54,115 nucleotides of DNA, taken from Pseudomonadota bacterium (GTDB lineage: Bacteria > Desulfobacterota > Binatia > UBA1149). The notes under the pieces were generated by a model that saw only the letters and a list, made by a program, of their open reading frames with translations, ran no database searches and was not told where the DNA came from. Both the position numbers and the translations under genes were made by a program. The stretch covers positions 1 through 54,115 of the forward strand of contig JACNKC010000056.1 in the NCBI GenBank assembly GCA_014382245.1, written 5' to 3'. Positions 39,467 through 47,806 of this stretch are shown piece after piece. Numbering within the stretch: position 1 is the stretch's first letter; every line of letters begins with the position of its first letter.

Positions 39467-41983
39467 ATGACTGCAAGCAAGGAAAGCCGCTTCGCAACGA
39501 TACTCGCGCCGGGCCTTGTACAGGTCCTGGTCGCTCTCGTGGCCTCGGTGGTGGTAGCGATGGCGATTTTCGCTTCGGTAGACCGGGTGGGCAAGAGTTT
39601 TCCCGGGTTCTTCGTCTGGGAGAACCTGGTCGTACCGGCGCTGGGCGAGGCCAACTGGACAGGCGCCGAATCGGGGGTCGAATACCTGTCGTGGCTGCGT
39701 TCGGCCGACGGGCGCACGCTGCGCAACGGGCGCGAGCTCACCGAGATGGTGGAGGGGCTGAGCCCCGGTACCAGCCTCAGCTATGTTTTTGAGAAAGAGG
39801 GACGGCTGGCCGAGGTCGAAGTCGAGGTGATGCGCTTCGGCTGGCGCGAGTGGGTCTCGGTGCTGGGCCTGTTCAACTTCGACGCCGCAGCGCTACTCAT
39901 CCTGGGCATAGTTGTTCTCTACATGAAGCCCGACGACCCCGCCGCGCGCGCGCTGTTTCTCTTCAGTGCCAACGGGGCTGCTTATCTCGCGGCTTCGGCC
40001 GACATGCAGGGCAGTTACCTGCTGCGGATGCCGTACTTCTTTTTCTTCAACCTGTTACCAGCCACTACCTTCTACCTCGTGAGTTGTTTTCCGCTGGGTC
40101 GCATCAGGCGGCGCTGGGAGGACGGGGTGTTCGCGGCCTTGCTCGGCCTGGGCTTCGCCTACGGGATTGCCACCAACTACTTCTATTTTCGCGACCACGA
40201 TCTATTGCTCGTACTTGAGCGAATGAGTTACCTGCCGGTAGCGCTGGGCGCTGTCATGGCCCCGGCCTTCTACGCCTACTATTTTTTCACCACCGACAGC
40301 CTGGTGGTCAGGCAGCGCACCAAGGTGGTGTTGTTCGGCACCGCGTTGGCGTTTGCCCCGATGGCCGTGGTCTTGCCGGCCGTCTTTGTCGGCGGCGCGG
40401 ACTTGCCCGTCAACCTGAGCACGGTGCTGTTCGTGGTCTACCCGGTCAGTATCGGCTACGCGGTGGCCCGCCACGACCTCTTCGGTATCGATCGTGTGAT
40501 CAAGCGAGCCTTGGTCTACACCGTGCTTTCGGCCCTGGTACTGGGCATCTATACCCTGACCCTGGGCACGGTGGATTATCTTTTCGAAGGCATGACGGCG
40601 GCCGCTTCGCGGGTGACCGAGGGCGTACTCATCCTCGGGTTGCTGCTTGCCAGTAACCCCAGCCGTGCGCGCATCCAGGCTTTCGTTGACAGGGTGTACG
40701 ACCGGCGTCGCTACGACTACCGGGGGGCGGTAAGATCGGCGTCGCGCAGTTTCAGCTCGATACTCATCTTCGAAGAACTGGTTCGGGCGGTACTCGAGCT
40801 GGTGGACGAAACCCTGCAGCCGGTGTGTGCCGACATACTGTCGGTTGATAAAGACGGAGCTGTTTACAGGCGAGGGCGCCTGGCCCATGCGGCCGGAGAG
40901 CAGGGTGGCGTGCGCACGGGGCTGGATGGCGCGGCTGCCTCCAGCCTGGCTCCGCTGGCCAGGGGCTTGAACGAAGTTGACCTGCTGGCGGAGGACCGCC
41001 AGGTCCGGGATGGCTACCCATCCGACGTCCAGGACGCCATGCGCGAACTGGGCGCCGTGTTCGTGCTACCCATGCGCCTGGAGGGTCGACTGGTGGGCAT
41101 GGTGTCGGTCGGCCAGCGTCGCGCTGGCGGCTATCACGGCGGCGACGACGTCGAACTTCTGCGAACGGTCTGCGACCAGCTGGCGGTGGCACTCGAGAAC
41201 GCGCAGGCCTATTCGCGCATCGATCAGCTCAACCGCGGACTCGAAGAAAGCAACCTCGAGCTCAACCGTACCAACATCGAGCTGCGCGAGACCCAGGGCC
41301 TGCTGGTGCAGAAAGAACGCCTGGCAGCCGTTGGCGAGTTGTCGGCCGCCGTCGCCCACGCCATACGGAATCCGCTCGCGGGCATCAAGGCCGCCGCCCA
41401 GCTGGCTATCCTTGAAGTCGAACAGGAAGAAGGCGCCGATCTGGACGAACAGGTCGCGCTCAGGGACATAGTGTCGGAGACTGATCGTCTCAGCGACCGC
41501 ATAGCAGCGTTGCTCGATTACTCGCGTCCTTTTGAACCCAGCCTCACGCCGGGGTCGATGGAGAAACTGGCCGCCGAGGTCATGGCCCTGTCAGCCGGCA
41601 AGGCGACCGAGCGTTCCATTGAACTCCACTGCCAGCCCGACCCCGCGCAGCCGCCGGTGCTGATAGACAAGGTGCTGTTCGAACAGGTGATAATGGAGCT
41701 GGTGGCCAACGCCATCGATGCTTCACCCGACGGAGGCAAGGTGCGGGTCGCGTGCGGGCATGACGACGAGCTGGCGTGGATCGAAGTGATCGACAGCGGC
41801 GCGGGCATAAAGCCGGACAAGGCTTCGCGCATCTTTGACCTGTTTTTCACCACCAAGGCGTCGGGCACGGGCTTCGGGCTGGCCACGGTCAAAAAGATCG
41901 TCGATCAGCACGGCGGTACGGTTAGGGCTGGGAACGCCGAGCAGGGCGGGGCTACCTTTCGCGTAGAACTCCCCCTGGTCTGA
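39467..41983 (+). CDS. Membrane histidine kinase (PrsK/NtrB-like, with GAF domain)
   Basis: An 838-residue sensor kinase. The N-terminus has one membrane helix (15-37), a periplasmic region with a PDZ-like segment (NGRELTEMVEGLSPGTSLSYVFEKEG), then about seven more helices (125-395). Residues about 435-570 form a GAF domain (FEELVRAVLELVDETLQPVCADIL ... LEGRLVGMVSVGQRRAGGYHGGDDVELLRTVCDQLAVAL), then a short coiled coil, the phospho-acceptor His631 in AAVAHAIRNPLAGIK, and an HATPase with ELVANAIDASP, GAGI and FTTKASGTGFGLATVKKIV. The region resembles kinases that partner NtrC-type regulators and the PEP-CTERM-associated PrsK. The regulator gene lies tail to tail, 35 bases away. Confidence 0.88.
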   Translation: MTASKESRFATILAPGLVQVLVALVASVVVAMAIFASVDRVGKSFPGFFVWENLVVPALGEANWTGAESGVEYLSWLRSADGRTLRNGRELTEMVEGLSPGTSLSYVFEKEGRLAEVEVEVMRFGWREWVSVLGLFNFDAAALLILGIVVLYMKPDDPAARALFLFSANGAAYLAASADMQGSYLLRMPYFFFFNLLPATTFYLVSCFPLGRIRRRWEDGVFAALLGLGFAYGIATNYFYFRDHDLLLVLERMSYLPVALGAVMAPAFYAYYFFTTDSLVVRQRTKVVLFGTALAFAPMAVVLPAVFVGGADLPVNLSTVLFVVYPVSIGYAVARHDLFGIDRVIKRALVYTVLSALVLGIYTLTLGTVDYLFEGMTAAASRVTEGVLILGLLLASNPSRARIQAFVDRVYDRRRYDYRGAVRSASRSFSSILIFEELVRAVLELVDETLQPVCADILSVDKDGAVYRRGRLAHAAGEQGGVRTGLDGAAASSLAPLARGLNEVDLLAEDRQVRDGYPSDVQDAMRELGAVFVLPMRLEGRLVGMVSVGQRRAGGYHGGDDVELLRTVCDQLAVALENAQAYSRIDQLNRGLEESNLELNRTNIELRETQGLLVQKERLAAVGELSAAVAHAIRNPLAGIKAAAQLAILEVEQEEGADLDEQVALRDIVSETDRLSDRIAALLDYSRPFEPSLTPGSMEKLAAEVMALSAGKATERSIELHCQPDPAQPPVLIDKVLFEQVIMELVANAIDASPDGGKVRVACGHDDELAWIEVIDSGAGIKPDKASRIFDLFFTTKASGTGFGLATVKKIVDQHGGTVRAGNAEQGGATFRVELPLV

Positions 41984-42018
41984 CCCAGCCGGGGGTTGGT
42001 GGCAGCTGCGCGCGGCTC

Positions 42019-43413
42019 TCAGCGCAGCGAGTGCTTGTCGAGCCGGTAGCGCAGCGTATCCCTGGACATCCCCAACAGCTTGGCCGCCTGCACCTGGTTG
42101 TTGTCGGCGGCTTTCATCGCGCTGGTGAGCAGGTTGGCCTCGACGGTTTCCAGCGGGATCGGCCCCTGTGAAAAATCAACCTCGAAGTCGGCCGTCGCAA
42201 CGGTGCCCATGTTTTGCGCGGGAGTACCGGCAGCCGGAAAAAAAGCGAGATCCTGGACTTCAAGGGTCCCGCCGCTGTGCATCACCAGGGCGCGCTCCAG
42301 GGTGTGGCTGAGCTCACGGATGTTGCCCGGCCATGGGTAGTTGACCAGGGCCCGCATGGCCTCGTTACTTATCCTTGGCGCGGCCATGCCGTAGTCGGTC
42401 GCGTGTTGTTCCAGGAAGTGTTGCGCCAGGATTTCGATGTCACCATCGCGTTCCCTCAGGGCGGGTAGCTTGATGTTGACCACGTTGATGCGGTGATAGA
42501 GATCCTCGAGGAAGTTGCCCTCGGCGACTTCCTTTTCCAGGTCCATGTGACTTGCCGCCACGATGGTGCAGTTGATCCTGCGGTCGCGGGTGCTGCCCAG
42601 GCGACGCACGATTTTTTCGTCGATGATCTTGAGCAGCTTGGATTGCAGGGGGCGGGCCATGTGGCCGATCTCATCGAGAAACAGCGTGCCGCCGTCCGAA
42701 GCTTCGACCAGCCCGGTCTTGGAGCTATTGGCGTCGGTAAATGCGCCCTTCTCGTAACCCATCAGCTCGGCCTCGAGGAGGTTCTCGGGAATCGCCGTGC
42801 AGTTGACCTCTATGAAGGGCTGGTCGGCCCGCGGCGAGGCGTTGTGCACGGCCCGCGCCACCAGTCCCTTACCTGTTCCGGTTTCACCCGCGAGCAACAG
42901 GGTGGGGCCTTCGCCATCGGCCTTTTTCATGCCCGCGAGCCTGGTCACCAGCTGCCGCACCTGGTCGATGGCCGGTGACCGGCCGATGATGCCCCCCTGT
43001 TCTGGTACGGAGAGGTCGCGTTCGCGGTAGTACTCGAGCTCACGACGTACGCCGGCACCTTCCAGGCAGCGGTTTATGACGAGGGTGAGTTCGTGCAGGT
43101 CGACGGGCTTGCGCAGGTAGTCGGCCGCCCCATCGCGCATTGCCGTCACGGCGTCCTCCACCGTACCGTAGGCGGTCATCATGATCATGACCACGTCCGG
43201 CCACGACTCGTGCACCCTGGTCATCAGTTCCATGCCGCTCATGCCCGGTAGCCTGTTGTCTGTAAACAACAGGTCTGGGGGACCCTCCGAGATAACCGCC
43301 AGTGCCTCTTCGGCCGTTTCAAACTCACGGGCCTGGTGGCCCATCTTGACCAGGGCGCGGGCCAGCGTACGTCGCAGTATCTCCTCGTCTTCAACCAGTA
43401 TTATGTCGGCCAT
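42019..43413 (-). CDS. Sigma54-dependent NtrC-family response regulator
   Basis: A 464-residue activator with a receiver domain (phospho-acceptor Asp52 in LFTDNRLPG), an AAA+ domain and a C-terminal Fis-type helix-turn-helix. The AAA+ domain has Walker A GETGTGKG, the sigma54-contact loop GAFTDA (a common natural variant of GAFTGA), Walker B GGTLFLDEIG and the arginine-finger region RLGSTRDRRINCT. The HTH is ADNNQVQAAKLLGMSRDTLRYRLDKH. The gene is divergent from sigma54-controlled gene(s) and convergent with a sensor kinase, its probable partner. It likely binds the TGGGGCAAATC-like repeats upstream of the -24/-12 promoters described nearby. Confidence 0.92.
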   Translation of the reverse strand: MADIILVEDEEILRRTLARALVKMGHQAREFETAEEALAVISEGPPDLLFTDNRLPGMSGMELMTRVHESWPDVVMIMMTAYGTVEDAVTAMRDGAADYLRKPVDLHELTLVINRCLEGAGVRRELEYYRERDLSVPEQGGIIGRSPAIDQVRQLVTRLAGMKKADGEGPTLLLAGETGTGKGLVARAVHNASPRADQPFIEVNCTAIPENLLEAELMGYEKGAFTDANSSKTGLVEASDGGTLFLDEIGHMARPLQSKLLKIIDEKIVRRLGSTRDRRINCTIVAASHMDLEKEVAEGNFLEDLYHRINVVNIKLPALRERDGDIEILAQHFLEQHATDYGMAAPRISNEAMRALVNYPWPGNIRELSHTLERALVMHSGGTLEVQDLAFFPAAGTPAQNMGTVATADFEVDFSQGPIPLETVEANLLTSAMKAADNNQVQAAKLLGMSRDTLRYRLDKHSLR

Positions 43414-43450
43414 ATTCCTGACAGCTCCTCAAGCCCCCCGTATGGGTCCG

Positions 43451-43488
43451 GGCAAATCCCTCACTGGGGCAAATCACTCACTCCAGTG
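43451..43488. promoter_or_regulatory. Putative upstream activating sites (17-bp direct repeat and inverted repeat)
   Basis: GGCAAATCCCTCACT (43451-43465) and GGCAAATCACTCACT (43468-43482) form a direct repeat with 17-base period. The second overlaps TGGGGCAAATC (43466-43476). CACTGG (43462-43467) and CCAGTG (43483-43488) also make an inverted repeat. A further inverted repeat AGAGCC/GGCTCT lies at 43498-43503 and 43513-43518. The region is just upstream of the regulator gene and 40-75 bases before a sigma54 promoter, an ideal position for regulator binding and autoregulation. The intergenic region 43414-43731 holds otherwise only the promoter and leader. Confidence 0.5.
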
Positions 43489-43524
43489 TAACCAAAAAGA
43501 GCCATAAATAAAGGCTCTCCCACT

Positions 43525-43540
43525 TGGCACAGCAACTGCA
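43525..43540 (+). promoter_or_regulatory. Sigma54 (-24/-12) promoter
   Basis: TGGCAC (43525-43530), 5-base spacer AGCAA and CTGCA (43536-43540) match the RpoN consensus in all but one position. Transcription should start near 43551, giving a long leader of about 180 bases before the exported protein gene. It lies beside the regulator gene and its candidate upstream sites. Confidence 0.75.
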
Positions 43541-43731
43541 TGCAAGTTCCGTGAACAGTCAGGCCCGCTGCGGTTTTACAAGTAACAACAAGGCAACAGA
43601 GGCTGCCAGGAGCAGGTCCTGCGTGGTTTGAGCCGGGATCGTGGTGGAAAAAATTTCCCCGGATGAGGGGGTGTAAAGGTCGAGAGGCGTTTTTGCCGTT
43701 GACTACCATGCTTTCTGGATGGAGTGTTGGG

Positions 43732-44256
43732 GTGGAGCAGGACTTGGAATTGTCTATTAAAACAGGCGCCACGAGCGCTTTGCTGGCCGCAGTTATACTG
43801 CTGGCGGCCTGCCCCTGCGCGCATGCAGGCCTCACTGACCCCAACCTTGCCATCGGCCGGGTTACGGCCACGCCGTCGGGCTCGGGCTCGGTGGTCGACG
43901 TTCTGGGCAACTGGGAGTTCGACGCGCTGATGCAGGTGGAGTTTCCGTTGACGCTGGTAGTGAGCCAGGGCGAAAACTTCGTGCGGATACCTGTTAACGG
44001 CCAGGGAGCAGACAGCGGCAGCCTGCCAGCATTGATAGACGGGCTGGACCCCTCGGAGATCGCGGACCTCGAAGCCGCTGCCTTGCCGGCGGCCCAGGCA
44101 TCGCTGCTGCGCGTGGAGCCGCATCGCATCACGGTGTCGCTGCCGGCGCTCATAGGTGACGGCCAGGTGTCGGTAGAAATTTACGTGATCGTACCCGACC
44201 ACGGTGGATTTGTGAGCAACCGTGTGTCGGTTGAAGTTGCGGGGATAGATCCGTGA
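43732..44256 (+). CDS. Secreted protein of unknown function (sigma54-controlled)
   Basis: A protein of about 174 residues with a signal peptide (SIKTGATSALLAAVILLAACPCAHAG). GTG 43732 has the best Shine-Dalgarno spacing (GGAG at 43721-43724); ATG 43708 and TTG 43744 are alternatives. The mature part is rich in beta-strand-like Val/Ser/Leu patterns (SVVDVLGNWEFDAL, FPLTLVVSQGENFVRIPVNGQG, RITVSLPALIGDGQVSVEIYVIVPDH) and has no Cys after the signal peptide. No family is recognised. It overlaps the next gene by 4 bases (GTGA) and is probably co-secreted with it. Confidence 0.65.
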   Translation: MEQDLELSIKTGATSALLAAVILLAACPCAHAGLTDPNLAIGRVTATPSGSGSVVDVLGNWEFDALMQVEFPLTLVVSQGENFVRIPVNGQGADSGSLPALIDGLDPSEIADLEAAALPAAQASLLRVEPHRITVSLPALIGDGQVSVEIYVIVPDHGGFVSNRVSVEVAGIDP

Positions 44257-46277
44257 GGCGTGTTTTACCCAGGCTGCTCGTCGCTTCGATTGCCGTCCTC
44301 CTACTGGGTGGCCCGGCGACGAGCCAGGTTTTCAACGGCGACCCGGTAGATCCGGCCACGGGCCTGGCCTATCCCATGCTGCCCGGCCTCGAGCTTGCGC
44401 TGCCCGGACCGGACCTGCGCTGGAACACCGGCGACGAAAGCATCGATACTTCGATCACGGGCGACGTTGACCTCGTGATACGCGTGGGCACGGTGAACTC
44501 CGCTGTTATTCCCGCGCCGTCTTCGCCGCTGCAAGAGGTGTCGGCCGGTGGCATGGGGGCCGACGGCGGGCAGTTGCTGCCCTTCACAGTAATGGCGAGC
44601 GACGGTTCGCTGCCCGGTAACGTCGCCAGCTCCTCGGAGCTCGACGCCCGCGGCGTGGCCGTGTTTGCCTTTGCCGATCTCGACGGCGACGGGTTCATCG
44701 GACCCACCGACTCCGACGGCAGCGCTGATTATGCGCTCGAATTGCAGGAAGCCTGGGCCTACGCGGCGCAGCAGACCGGCTTGCTGCTCGCAGGTCGCAG
44801 CCAGGGTACCATCGGCCTGCAAGTGGGAGCCCCGGCCAGCATGGGCGGCCTCACTGTGGCCCTTTGTGCCGGCGCCTACACGGGCGTAGACAGCAATAGT
44901 CTTTTCATTGACGGCACGCCCTTGTTTACCGCCTGGCCGTTCTACCCGCCACTTGATCCGGCCAGGGTGGTGGGCAACGGAAACGCACCGCCGCCTGACC
45001 CGCTGCTGCCGTCACAGGTAAAGTTTGAACCCGGTCACAACTGGCTTCCCCCTCCCGGCCATCCGCTGGTGGGTACCCCCTTTGCTCTGCCGCTCGACGG
45101 CAGCTCGTTGTCAATAGACCGGGCCGTGGTCTTCAGCGGAGAAGCAGTAGGAGCCGCCTTGTTCGTGGAGGTCGACCCGACTGCTTTCATGCCGGGTGTT
45201 CGCAACAGGCTCAAGCCGGCACCGTCTGCCGATGGCAGCGGCAGGGTCCTGGTGCTGCCCGTTGAAACAGCCAGCCTGCTGGTCGACGGCGATAGCAGCC
45301 GGCGCAACTACAGGCTGCTACCGGTTGACTCGCTGGGCAACGTGGCTGACCCGCCCCCTACAGGATTGTGGCTCAGACTCAGGGCCAGCGGCGCCGTTGC
45401 GTTGCACTCGCCCGATACCGACGGCGATCGCTTCCACGAGAGCCTGGTGCTGGTGAGCGCGGCCGGACTGCAGGTGATCCTCGACGACGTGGGGCTGGAC
45501 GGTACCGGGCGCGTGGAGATCGTGCAGGGCACTTCGGGCGTGCAGCGAGTACTGTCGGTAGCCGGCGCGCTGGCCACCGACAGCGACGGTGACGGCGTTG
45601 GTGACGACGGCAGTGGCAGCGGCGTGGAAGGTGACTTTTTCTGCAACGACGAGCTCGCCAGCATGGGTCTGCCCTGCGATGACAACTGTCCCTTTACCAT
45701 CAACCCCTCCCAGTTTGACGACGACGGCGACGGCGTGGGCGACTGTTGCGACGGCACCTGCGTCATAGACCCGGCCGGCGACGGCTGTTCGGAGTGCCTG
45801 CCCGCGTCCCCGGATTTTGCCCCGTCGAGGTCATTCTCACGGGTGGTCCTGAAGCTTAGCAATCCGCTGAACGGCAAAGCGCAGAGGGTTCGTTTGCGCG
45901 CGCTGTTTACCACCAGGGCCGGTGGCTCGCTGGCTCCCGACGCAGAACTGCTGACGATGTTGTTAGAGAAGGGCCAGGTGGAGCTGTACCGCGGCGTGCT
46001 CGATTCGCAGATGGAGCCTGGTGCCGGCATGACCCCCGGGTACTCGTACCGCGACAAGGCTGGCCTGGTCGATGGGCTGCGCAGGGTCCGGTTGAAGAAC
46101 AGCGCCTCGTCGCGTTGGCGTATTTATGCCAAGGCTCGTGGACTGGGGCTGCTGGCCAACCCCGGCCAGGGTACCGTGCGGCTGTCGGTGGATATAGGCG
46201 ACGACGTCTTCTCGCTGGTCTTTGACTGCCAGTCGGGTGGCGTGACCACCCGCTGCCGTTATCGCCCCGCCAGCTGA
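44253..46277 (+). CDS. Large secreted protein with TSP3-type repeats and the recurring C-terminal module
   Basis: A 674-residue secreted protein from GTG 44253. Residues 1-25 are the signal peptide; residues about 30-440 are a large region with calcium-binding-like Asp-rich motifs (FADLDGDGFIGPTDSDG) and beta-rich segments of unknown family. Residues about 445-505 are thrombospondin type 3-like (DSDGDGVGDDG, then CDDNCPFTINPSQFDDDGDGVGD). The last 150 residues are the recurring module (YSYRDKAGLVDGLRRVRLKN, RIYAKARG, VDIGDDVFSLVFDC). Its coupling to the preceding gene suggests one sigma54-controlled transcript. A structural, calcium-dependent surface role is plausible. Confidence 0.75.
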   Translation: MRRVLPRLLVASIAVLLLGGPATSQVFNGDPVDPATGLAYPMLPGLELALPGPDLRWNTGDESIDTSITGDVDLVIRVGTVNSAVIPAPSSPLQEVSAGGMGADGGQLLPFTVMASDGSLPGNVASSSELDARGVAVFAFADLDGDGFIGPTDSDGSADYALELQEAWAYAAQQTGLLLAGRSQGTIGLQVGAPASMGGLTVALCAGAYTGVDSNSLFIDGTPLFTAWPFYPPLDPARVVGNGNAPPPDPLLPSQVKFEPGHNWLPPPGHPLVGTPFALPLDGSSLSIDRAVVFSGEAVGAALFVEVDPTAFMPGVRNRLKPAPSADGSGRVLVLPVETASLLVDGDSSRRNYRLLPVDSLGNVADPPPTGLWLRLRASGAVALHSPDTDGDRFHESLVLVSAAGLQVILDDVGLDGTGRVEIVQGTSGVQRVLSVAGALATDSDGDGVGDDGSGSGVEGDFFCNDELASMGLPCDDNCPFTINPSQFDDDGDGVGDCCDGTCVIDPAGDGCSECLPASPDFAPSRSFSRVVLKLSNPLNGKAQRVRLRALFTTRAGGSLAPDAELLTMLLEKGQVELYRGVLDSQMEPGAGMTPGYSYRDKAGLVDGLRRVRLKNSASSRWRIYAKARGLGLLANPGQGTVRLSVDIGDDVFSLVFDCQSGGVTTRCRYRPAS

Positions 46278-46327
46278 GCCGCGGCCGATTTCTTTTCGGT
46301 CCCTGTTTAAGCGCTGATCCTGTTTCC

Positions 46328-46361
46328 ATTTGCCCCAGCCTCGGGGCAGCTGCCCCAGTTT
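46328..46361. promoter_or_regulatory. Putative enhancer sites upstream of a sigma54 promoter
   Basis: ATTTGCCCCA (46328-46337) is the reverse complement of TGGGGCAAAT, the motif upstream of the sigma54 promoter at 43525. TGCCCC...GGGGCA and a further TGCCCCAG (46351-46358) make inverted and direct repeats. The sites lie 60-95 bases before the -24 box. Another copy, GATTTGCCCC, is downstream at 46467-46476 in the leader. The remaining bases 46278-46419 show a CCCCCTGATGGGGG hairpin near 46367-46380. Confidence 0.42.
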
Positions 46362-46419
46362 GCTACCCCCCTGATGGGGGCAGGGTCGCTGGTTCCCCGT
46401 AAAATCAGGCTTCCGTCGG

Positions 46420-46435
46420 TGGCACCGCTCTTGCT
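46420..46435 (+). promoter_or_regulatory. Sigma54 (-24/-12) promoter, perfect consensus
   Basis: TGGCAC (46420-46425), a 5-base spacer CGCTC and TTGCT (46431-46435) match the RpoN consensus TGGCAC-N5-TTGCW in every position. Transcription should start near 46446, 58 bases before the ATG of a secreted beta-helix protein. The leader contains G/C-rich hairpins (GGGG-ATTTG-CCCC) that could modulate translation. Confidence 0.85.
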
Positions 46436-46503
46436 TATACAAGGGCTCCCCCCGGGCGTTTTTGGGGATTTGCCCCCGGGAATAACAACGGAGGACAGGA
46501 AAT

Positions 46504-47742
46504 ATGATTACAAGAATAACTGCAGTAACAGGGATGGTGGCGATGCTGCTTCCCTCGGTAGCCGTGGCTGCCGTGTTGAACGTGCCTGGAGAATTCTCAC
46601 GCATAGACGACGCGGTTGATGCCGCTTCTGCTGGTGACACGATCGTCGTCGCACCTGGTACATATACCCGGCGCGTACGCGTTCGCAGGGTCGATAACCT
46701 GACCATCGACGGCGGCGGGGCTGCCATCGTGCAGGTTGATTCTGATGACGACGCTTTTCGGGTGCGTGAGTCTGACAATGTCACCATCAACGGTTTCATC
46801 ATCAACGGTGGCGAGCGCGGCGTGAGGGCAAAACGCTCTTCGGGCCTTGCCGTGACCAATAACGTGATGAACAACGTTGAGGAAGGCGTGCGACTGCGCG
46901 AGTGCACTGACGCCACCATTATGAACAACCAGGTTCTCGGCACCAGCAGGGGCCGTGGTATACGCATCGATAGGTCCGACGGCGTCACTGTCGACGGCAA
47001 CTCGGTCTCAAACGCGGCGCGTGAAGGCTTGAGGGCCAAGCGGGCCAACGGTCTCTGGGTCACGGGCGGTAGCTTTGACGGCAACCGCGGTGGCGTGAGA
47101 CTGACCCGTGTGGGCGCTGGCACCAGCGGCGACTCCCAGGTGACCGGCATATCGGCCAGCGGTAACACGCGTACCGGTATCAGGGTCAGGGGCGGTGCTG
47201 GCACCTCGGTGTCAGGCAACACGGCCAACGACAACGGTCGTTACGGCCTGCGCCTTGACGGATCCTCGTTCTCGATGGCAGCTGCCCAGGCAGATAACTC
47301 CGCCAGCGGCAACTGCAGCGGTGACTTCCGCGTCAACTACGAGACCGTCGGTGGCGGCTGTGGTGGCTCGACATCGACGAGTTCCACCAGCAGCACGAGT
47401 ATGCCCGGAAGCTCGACCACTACCATGCCTGGTACGTCGACCACGAGCCTGCCCGGAAGCTCGACCACGACCATGCCTGGTACGTCGACTACGAGCCTGC
47501 CCGGAAGTTCGACCACGACCATGCCTGGTACGTCGACCACGAGCCTGCCCGGAAGCTCGACCACGACCATGCCTGGTACGTCGACTACGAGCCTGCCCGG
47601 AAGTTCGACCACGACCATGCCTGGTACGTCGACCACGAGCCTGCCCGGTGCCTCGACAACCACGGTGATCGCACCGACCACGACGGTGATCGCGACGACC
47701 ACGACGGTTATCGCACCGACCACGACGGTTCCGGCGGTCTGA
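46504..47742 (+). CDS. Secreted parallel beta-helix protein with a Ser/Thr/Pro repeat stalk
   Basis: A 412-residue secreted protein with a signal peptide (MITRITAVTGMVAMLLPSVAVAA) and a good GGAGG site. Residues 25-280 form a right-handed beta-helix (NosD/pectate-lyase-like repeats such as VTNNVMNNVEEGVRL and VDGNSVSNAAREGLR), with two Cys near 270-285 (GNCSGD, GGGCGG). Residues about 285-412 are a Ser/Thr/Pro-rich stalk dominated by five 16-residue repeats (PGSSTTTMPGTSTTSL). Such stretches are often O-glycosylated spacers or adhesive stalks. No LPXTG or PEP-CTERM signal follows the stalk, which ends TTTVPAV. A perfect sigma54 promoter and an intrinsic terminator flank it, so it is a single-gene unit, probably switched on by the neighbouring regulator. 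Confidence 0.82.
   Translation: MITRITAVTGMVAMLLPSVAVAAVLNVPGEFSRIDDAVDAASAGDTIVVAPGTYTRRVRVRRVDNLTIDGGGAAIVQVDSDDDAFRVRESDNVTINGFIINGGERGVRAKRSSGLAVTNNVMNNVEEGVRLRECTDATIMNNQVLGTSRGRGIRIDRSDGVTVDGNSVSNAAREGLRAKRANGLWVTGGSFDGNRGGVRLTRVGAGTSGDSQVTGISASGNTRTGIRVRGGAGTSVSGNTANDNGRYGLRLDGSSFSMAAAQADNSASGNCSGDFRVNYETVGGGCGGSTSTSSTSSTSMPGSSTTTMPGTSTTSLPGSSTTTMPGTSTTSLPGSSTTTMPGTSTTSLPGSSTTTMPGTSTTSLPGSSTTTMPGTSTTSLPGASTTTVIAPTTTVIATTTTVIAPTTTVPAV
47404..47643 (+). repeat. Five 48-bp coding repeats with 96-bp higher-order structure
   Basis: Five tandem 48-base units encode PGSSTTTMPGTSTTSL repeats. Units 2 and 4 are identical to each other, as are 3 and 5, so a 96-bp double unit has itself been duplicated. 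The first unit differs slightly. Length changes here would lengthen or shorten the stalk by multiples of 16 residues without frame loss. Confidence 0.9.
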
Positions 47743-47806
47743 TTGGTTAACAAGCCGTCCCTCGGCTGGTGGCTCGCTACAGCCACTTGTCCGCCGGCAG
47801 GGCTGG

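Noticed and set aside
43663-43731. Upstream ATG 43663 as the start of the exported protein gene
   Set aside because: It would put about 30 polar residues before the signal peptide and has a poorer ribosome binding site than GTG 43732.
47404-47643. CRISPR array
   Set aside because: Repeats have no unique spacers; units are contiguous 48-bp coding repeats within one protein.
46504-47742. PEP-CTERM or LPXTG surface anchoring of the beta-helix protein
   Set aside because: The C-terminus ends in TTTVPAV without a sorting motif, hydrophobic helix or basic tail.
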